From Defluviicoccus vanus (GTDB lineage: Bacteria > Pseudomonadota > Alphaproteobacteria > Rhodospirillales > Defluviicoccaceae), in NCBI RefSeq assembly GCF_014672695.1, contig NZ_CP053923.1, positions 3,619,827-3,629,945 of the forward strand: a DNA stretch of 10,119 bases, in the 5' to 3' direction. Position 1 is the first letter of the stretch. The number at the start of each line of letters is the position of its first letter. The position numbers and the translations under genes are program-made. The notes beneath the pieces are model-generated. The model searched no databases and was not told the DNA's origin. It was given only the letters and a program-made list of their open reading frames with translations. Of this stretch, positions 6,355 to 10,119 are shown in pieces.

Positions 6355-7854
6355 ATGCCAGACATGCAGGTTACGGAGACGAAGGTCGAAGATCTGAGCC
6401 GGGAATTCAAAGTCACGATTCCGGCGGCCGAGATCGAACAGAAGTTTGAGCAGCGCTTGAACAAGCTGGTAGAGAGCGTGCGTCTCCCCGGATTTCGTCC
6501 GGGTAAGGTGCCGGTCACTTTGCTGCGCAAGCGGTACGGCGATTCACTGCGCGGCGAGATCATCGAAGAGACGATCAACGAATCGTCAAAGTCGGTGATC
6601 ACCGATCGCGGTTTGCGCCCGGCATTGCCGCCGCGGGTAGAATTGCAGGTGGCGGCCGATAGTGCCGACCTGGAGTACACACTTGCCCTGGAAGTTCTGC
6701 CGGAGATCGAGCAGCCCGATTTCGCTCAGATTGCGCTCGAGCGACTGGTCGTCGAGCCGGACGAGTCACAGGTCACCGCGACGGTGGAGCGGCTCGCCAA
6801 CATGGTGCGTGGCAGTCAGCCGGTGACAGAGCAGCGGCCGGCCACCGTCGACGATCTTATCGTTGTTGATGTGGTCGCTCCGGCAGATCCGAAGCCCTTC
6901 GGCGACGGCAAGAGCATGACCCTGCCGCTCGATGGCGACGGACCGCTGCCGGAACTCGCTGCCCAGTTATGCGGTGCCGAGGCAGGCGAGACGCGGGTCG
7001 TGACCATTACCTTCCCGGCGGACTATGGCGTGGCGGATCTTGCGGGCACGACCGGCGAATATGAAATGCTGGTGAAAGAGCTGCGTCAGCGGGACCCTCT
7101 CAGCCTGGATGATGAGCTGGCGAAGAAGCTCGGCGTAGAAAGCCTGGAAGAGCTGACCAAGGATATCCGCGAGCACCATGCGCAGGAGCTGAAGACTGTT
7201 TCACGCGCCCGCCTGAAGCGAGCTCTTCTTGACCAGCTGGATAAGCTTTATTCGTTTTCGCTCCCCAAGGGCCTGGTAGAGCGGGAGTATGAAACGATTA
7301 CCCGCCGTCTCAAGGCGGAGGATGCTACGGCGTCATCGGCCGAGACTGCGGACGCGGTCGGTACAGAGCCGGGAGCGGGCGCCGACGGCAGTGTAGCCGA
7401 AGTCGAGGCGTCGGCCGGCGATGCATCCGTCGTGACGATTGGTGACACACAACACAGCCAGGATCCGACGGGCGAGTACTATGAGCTGGCGGAGCGGCGT
7501 GTTCGTCTCGGCTTGGTTCTGGCGGAAGTGGGCCAGCGCAACAATCTGCGCGTCACGCCGGAGGAAATCGGCAAGGCCATGGTCGCCGAAGCCCGACGGT
7601 ACCCGGGTCAGGAAAAGGCGGTCATTGATTTCCTGCGCAACAATGCGGAGGCAAGAGAGGCGATCGCTGCGCCGTTACTTGAAGAGAAGGTCGTCGATTT
7701 CATCCTTGAGATGGTCAAGGTCGAGGACCGGACGGTGTCTGCCGAGGACCTGTTGCGCGCGGATGACGACGACACTACGTTCGCAGGAGTGGCAAGTTCG
7801 TCGCAAGGCGAAGTGGGCATGCAGACGACAGAGGCGGACGGCGATCTACGCTGA
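6355..7854 (+). CDS. tig: trigger factor, ribosome-associated chaperone, with enlarged linker
   Basis: Trigger factor binds the ribosome at the polypeptide exit and shields nascent chains. The N-terminal ribosome-binding domain includes the signature GFRPGKVP (residues 46-53) followed by LLRKRYGDSLRGE. An FKBP-like PPIase region spans about 165-245 (TFPADYGVADLAG at 219-231). The C-terminal substrate-cradle domain resumes at YELAERRVRLGLVLAEVG near 376-393 and runs to about 465, before an acidic tail. At 499 residues it is longer than the usual ~430-480 because residues ~322-372 form an Ala/Glu/Asp/Gly-rich low-complexity stretch inside the C-terminal domain. The PPIase region lacks the usual IPGFE (LPELA in its place). 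The protein family normally begins at MQVTET, which is Met4 here (6364); neither that ATG nor the one at 6355 has a clear Shine-Dalgarno, so the start is uncertain by three codons. It is the first protein gene of the tRNA-tig-clpP-clpX group. Confidence 0.95.
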   Translation: MPDMQVTETKVEDLSREFKVTIPAAEIEQKFEQRLNKLVESVRLPGFRPGKVPVTLLRKRYGDSLRGEIIEETINESSKSVITDRGLRPALPPRVELQVAADSADLEYTLALEVLPEIEQPDFAQIALERLVVEPDESQVTATVERLANMVRGSQPVTEQRPATVDDLIVVDVVAPADPKPFGDGKSMTLPLDGDGPLPELAAQLCGAEAGETRVVTITFPADYGVADLAGTTGEYEMLVKELRQRDPLSLDDELAKKLGVESLEELTKDIREHHAQELKTVSRARLKRALLDQLDKLYSFSLPKGLVEREYETITRRLKAEDATASSAETADAVGTEPGAGADGSVAEVEASAGDASVVTIGDTQHSQDPTGEYYELAERRVRLGLVLAEVGQRNNLRVTPEEIGKAMVAEARRYPGQEKAVIDFLRNNAEAREAIAAPLLEEKVVDFILEMVKVEDRTVSAEDLLRADDDDTTFAGVASSSQGEVGMQTTEADGDLR

Positions 7855-7881
7855 CGCTCCGTTGGTTGCGAAAGGCGTTCC

Positions 7882-7900
7882 GCCCGCTTTGCGAGCGGGC
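7882..7900 (+). other. hairpin in the tig-clpP gap
   Basis: GCCCGCT and AGCGGGC form a perfect 7-bp GC-rich stem with a 5-nt loop (TTGCG), 27 nt after the tig stop and 26 nt before the clpP Shine-Dalgarno. No T-run follows. It could partly attenuate read-through from tig to clpP or protect the 3' end of a tig message. Confidence 0.35.
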
Positions 7901-7925
7901 CGTATGCGTAAAGGGTCAGAACAGC

Positions 7926-7930
7926 GAGGG
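7926..7930 (+). promoter_or_regulatory. Shine-Dalgarno GAGGG supporting the GTG start of clpP
   Basis: GAGGG ends 5 nt before the GTG at 7936. The next in-frame start, an ATG at 7966, has no such site and would cut off the conserved ETYLNSLVP segment, so GTG is preferred. Confidence 0.65.
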
Positions 7931-7935
7931 TCCGG

Positions 7936-8586
7936 GTGGAAACTTACCTCAATTCCTTGGTTCCCATGGTCGTCGAGACCACCAACCGAGGCGAGCGTGC
8001 CTATGATATTTACTCCCGGCTGCTCAAGGAGCGGATCATTTTCCTGACCGGAGGCGTCAACGATGGGGTGGCAAGCCTCATCTGCGCGCAGCTGCTGTTC
8101 CTTGAGTCAGAGAACCCGAACAAGGATATCGCCTTTTACATCAACTCGCCTGGCGGGTTGGTGACCGCGGGGCTCGCCATTTACGACACGATGCAATACA
8201 TCCGCCCCGACGTGGCGACGCTCTGCATCGGTCAGGCGGCGTCGATGGGCGCTCTCCTGCTCGCGGCCGGGGCGGATGGCAAACGTTTTGCATTGCCGAA
8301 CTCACGCATCATGGTGCACCAGCCATCCGGCGGCGCACAGGGGCAGGCGACGGATATCGAGATTCAAGCGCGTGAAATCCTGGCTATCCGGGCGCGTCTG
8401 AATGCCATCTTCGTCAAACACACTAGGCAGAGTCTGTCGGTGATCGAAACGGCAGTGGAGCGGGATCGCTTCATGAGCCCCGAGGAGGCGAAGGAGTTTG
8501 GGATCGTTGACGAGGTCATTCTCAGCCGGCCGCGCTCGGAGGAAAATGCCGACAAGACAGCGGTGGGAAAAGGGGGAAAGTCCTGA
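7936..8586 (+). CDS. clpP: ATP-dependent Clp protease proteolytic subunit ClpP
   Basis: ClpP is the serine peptidase that forms a double-heptamer chamber and degrades proteins fed in by ClpX (or ClpA) in the cytoplasm. The 216-residue protein is of normal length. The triad is intact: Ser103 in GQAASMGALLL, His128 in MVHQP and Asp177 in ERDRFMSPEEA, with the spacings of 25 and 49 residues seen in E. coli ClpP. The oxyanion/substrate strand SPGGLVTAGLAIYDTMQYI is at 71-89. The N-terminal segment before VVETTNRGERAYDIYSRLL is the expected short propeptide and axial-loop region. The C-terminal ~18 residues are charged and variable. It follows tig by 81 nt and precedes clpX by 150 nt on the same strand, the normal order in this group. 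A heat-shock promoter would be usual but I see no convincing one. Confidence 0.97.
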   Translation: METYLNSLVPMVVETTNRGERAYDIYSRLLKERIIFLTGGVNDGVASLICAQLLFLESENPNKDIAFYINSPGGLVTAGLAIYDTMQYIRPDVATLCIGQAASMGALLLAAGADGKRFALPNSRIMVHQPSGGAQGQATDIEIQAREILAIRARLNAIFVKHTRQSLSVIETAVERDRFMSPEEAKEFGIVDEVILSRPRSEENADKTAVGKGGKS

Positions 8587-8736
8587 TCAAGGATCACCCA
8601 CGGCGGCGCCGATCGGACGCGGCAAGGTAGAATGACCGTACAAGAGTCTTCGGCTACCAGGATTTGGGGATTGTCCCCACTGGCCGCACATGGCTAACAT
8701 GTTCGGGTCTGAGTTTTCGCGGATACGGATGACAGC
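8587..8736 (+). other. clpP-clpX spacer with hairpin and palindrome
   Basis: This 150-nt gap holds a perfect 6-bp stem, TGGGGA and TCCCCA with a TTG loop (8665-8679), and an 8-bp perfect palindrome AACATGTT (8696-8703). A GGA at 8727-8729 lies 7 nt before the clpX ATG and is a modest ribosome site. The gap is large enough for a separate clpX promoter, but no clear sigma-70 or sigma-32 pair is visible. Confidence 0.35.
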
Positions 8737-10002
8737 ATGAGCAAGTCCGCAGGTGGCGATTCGAAAAACACGCTTTATTGTTCCTTCTGCGGCAAGAGCC
8801 AGCACGAGGTTCGCAAACTGATCGCCGGTCCCACGGTGTTCATCTGCGACGAGTGCGTAGAGCTCTGCATGGACATTATCCGCGAGGAGCACAAAACCGG
8901 CCTGGTGAAGGCTGGCGATGGCGTGCCGAGTCCGCACGAGATTTGCGGCGTTCTCGATGACTACGTGATCGGTCAGGAGCGGGCGAAGAAGATTCTCTCG
9001 GTCGCGGTGCACAACCACTACAAGCGAATCAACCATTCGGCGAAAAGCAACGATGTGGAGTTGGCGAAGTCGAACATCCTGCTGATTGGCCCAACTGGTT
9101 GCGGCAAGACGCTCCTGGCGCAGACGCTGGCGCGCATTCTCGACGTGCCGTTCACCATGGCCGATGCGACCACGTTGACCGAGGCCGGCTACGTTGGCGA
9201 GGATGTTGAGAATATCATCCTGAAGCTGCTGCAGGCGGCGGATTACAACGTCGAACGGGCACAGCGTGGCATCGTCTACATCGACGAAGTGGACAAGATT
9301 TCGCGCAAGTCCGACAACCCGTCGATCACCCGCGACGTGTCGGGCGAGGGTGTTCAGCAGGCGCTGCTGAAGATCATGGAAGGTACGATCGCCAGCGTGC
9401 CGCCGCAGGGCGGGCGCAAGCATCCGCAGCAGGAGTTCCTGCAGGTAGATACGACCAACATTTTGTTCATTTGCGGTGGGGCATTCTCCAGTCTGGAGAA
9501 GATCATCTCCTCACGCACCAAGGGGACGACGGTGGGCTTTGGCGCCGATGTGCGGGCGCCCGACGAGCGTCCAACCGGTGAGGTGCTCAAGGAAGTCGAG
9601 CCGGAGGACTTGCTCAAGTTCGGCCTGATTCCCGAGTTTATCGGTCGGCTGCCGGTTACCGCGACCTTGACCGACCTCAACGAGCAGGCGTTGATCGATA
9701 TTCTGACCAAGCCGAAAAATGCTTTGGTCAAGCAGTACCAGCGCCTGTTCGAGATGGAAGGGGTGCGGCTGGAGTTCACTGAAGGTGCCCTGCGCAGCAT
9801 CGCCAAGCGGGCCGTCCAGCGCAAGACAGGTGCCCGCGGGCTGCGCTCGATCATGGAAAGCATCCTGCTGGAAACCATGTTCGATCTGCCCAGCCTCGAG
9901 GCGGTCGAGCAGATTGTGATCAATCGTGAGGTTGCCGACGAGCAGGCGCAACCGCTCTATATCTACGCTGATCGACGCGGCGACGTGGGTAGCAGCGCCT
10001 GA
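8737..10002 (+). CDS. clpX: ATP-dependent Clp protease ATP-binding subunit ClpX
   Basis: ClpX is a hexameric AAA+ unfoldase that recognises tagged or native substrates and threads them into ClpP. The 421-residue protein has all expected parts: the N-terminal zinc-binding domain with Cys15, Cys18, Cys37 and Cys40; Walker A GPTGCGKT (118-125); pore-1 loop GYVG (151-154); Walker B IVYIDEVDKI (179-188, catalytic Glu184); RKH pore loop (227-229); and the sensor-2 GARGLR (365-370). The ClpP-docking loop reads VGF (266-268) where IGF is typical, a conservative change. The C-terminal ~20 residues are variable. The ATG at 8737 gives the family N-terminus MSKSxGGDSKNTLYCSFCGK. It sits downstream of clpP in the same direction, as expected for functional partners. 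Confidence 0.97.
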   Translation: MSKSAGGDSKNTLYCSFCGKSQHEVRKLIAGPTVFICDECVELCMDIIREEHKTGLVKAGDGVPSPHEICGVLDDYVIGQERAKKILSVAVHNHYKRINHSAKSNDVELAKSNILLIGPTGCGKTLLAQTLARILDVPFTMADATTLTEAGYVGEDVENIILKLLQAADYNVERAQRGIVYIDEVDKISRKSDNPSITRDVSGEGVQQALLKIMEGTIASVPPQGGRKHPQQEFLQVDTTNILFICGGAFSSLEKIISSRTKGTTVGFGADVRAPDERPTGEVLKEVEPEDLLKFGLIPEFIGRLPVTATLTDLNEQALIDILTKPKNALVKQYQRLFEMEGVRLEFTEGALRSIAKRAVQRKTGARGLRSIMESILLETMFDLPSLEAVEQIVINREVADEQAQPLYIYADRRGDVGSSA

Positions 10003-10119
10003 CCTGGCCCTGCACCCAGCCAGCGGTGCTGCGTGGCGCCGCCGGAGGGACCCTCGGGGTTGATCTGAGCCACTAAGGCGACCACTTCACCGCAAGGCCG
10101 TCGTCCCAGGTGGCTGCGG
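10003..10119. other. non-coding end of window after clpX
   Basis: No gene start is evident in these 117 bases. Only a short 4-bp stem (GAGG-GAC-CCTC) is visible and there is no T-rich terminator. In this synteny lon commonly follows clpX, so this is probably the clpX-lon gap, but lon itself is not seen. Confidence 0.4.

Noticed and set aside
7439..8047. A 202-codon plus-strand frame overlapping tig and clpP
   Set aside because: Its Arg/Ser/Trp-rich translation is a shifted reading of tig and of the clpP start, both of which are well supported in their own frames.
8648..8680. Sigma-32-type heat-shock promoter before clpX (CTT near 8648 and CCCCA near 8675)
   Set aside because: The separation of about 25 nt is far beyond the usual spacing and the -35 match is poor.
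8587..9423. A 278-codon open frame on the minus strand opposite clpX
   Set aside because: It lies entirely antisense to the highly conserved clpX coding region and upstream gap; the translation is His/Arg/Val/Leu-rich with no recognisable domain, as expected from the complement of a GC-rich gene.

Overview
This window looks like chromosomal DNA of a GC-rich alphaproteobacterium, probably close to the Rhodospirillales. The evidence is the order tRNA-Leu, tig, clpP, clpX, together with alphaproteobacterial-type N-termini (MQVTET in trigger factor, ETYLNSLVPMVVE in ClpP, CSFCGKSQHEVRKLIAGPT in ClpX). The order-level placement is inference from remembered family sequences, not from a search.

Layout. 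The left edge (2-811, +) is the 3' part of rmuC, a DNA recombination/limitation protein, cut by the window start. A 657-base stretch without a recognisable gene follows. Then come two large convergent genes, each coding for an integral-membrane acyltransferase-3 (OafA/YrhL-like) domain fused to a C-terminal SGNH-hydrolase-like domain: one on + (1469-3505), one on - (5946 down to 3724, with its real C-terminus continuing in another frame to 3605). From 6176 onward everything is + and is housekeeping: tRNA-Leu(UAG) with encoded CCA, tig, clpP and clpX. The last 117 bases hold no gene; lon commonly follows clpX in this synteny but is not in view.

How the parts work together. Trigger factor acts on nascent chains at the ribosome exit, and ClpX feeds unfolded substrates to the ClpP chamber, so the right half is a protein-folding and proteolysis cluster. 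The two acyltransferase-SGNH proteins are the accessory part. By family analogy they would move acyl groups, often acetyl, across the inner membrane onto envelope or surface glycans; no glycosyltransferase or polymer gene lies nearby to name the substrate.

The most notable observations are in the acyltransferase pair. The minus-strand gene carries a clear -1 frameshift near 3764-3768 that cuts off the last 53 residues of its SGNH domain, including the conserved His-Trp. Even before that shift, its block I reads GDA instead of GDS, so the esterase-type nucleophile is missing. The plus-strand gene has a sharp internal base-composition step, about 45% GC at 1501-1920 against about 63% GC at 2041-2280 by hand count. 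The trigger factor is also unusual: it has an enlarged acidic/Ala-rich linker in the C-terminal region and a poorly conserved PPIase site. I found no CRISPR array, insertion sequence or clearly new multi-gene system.
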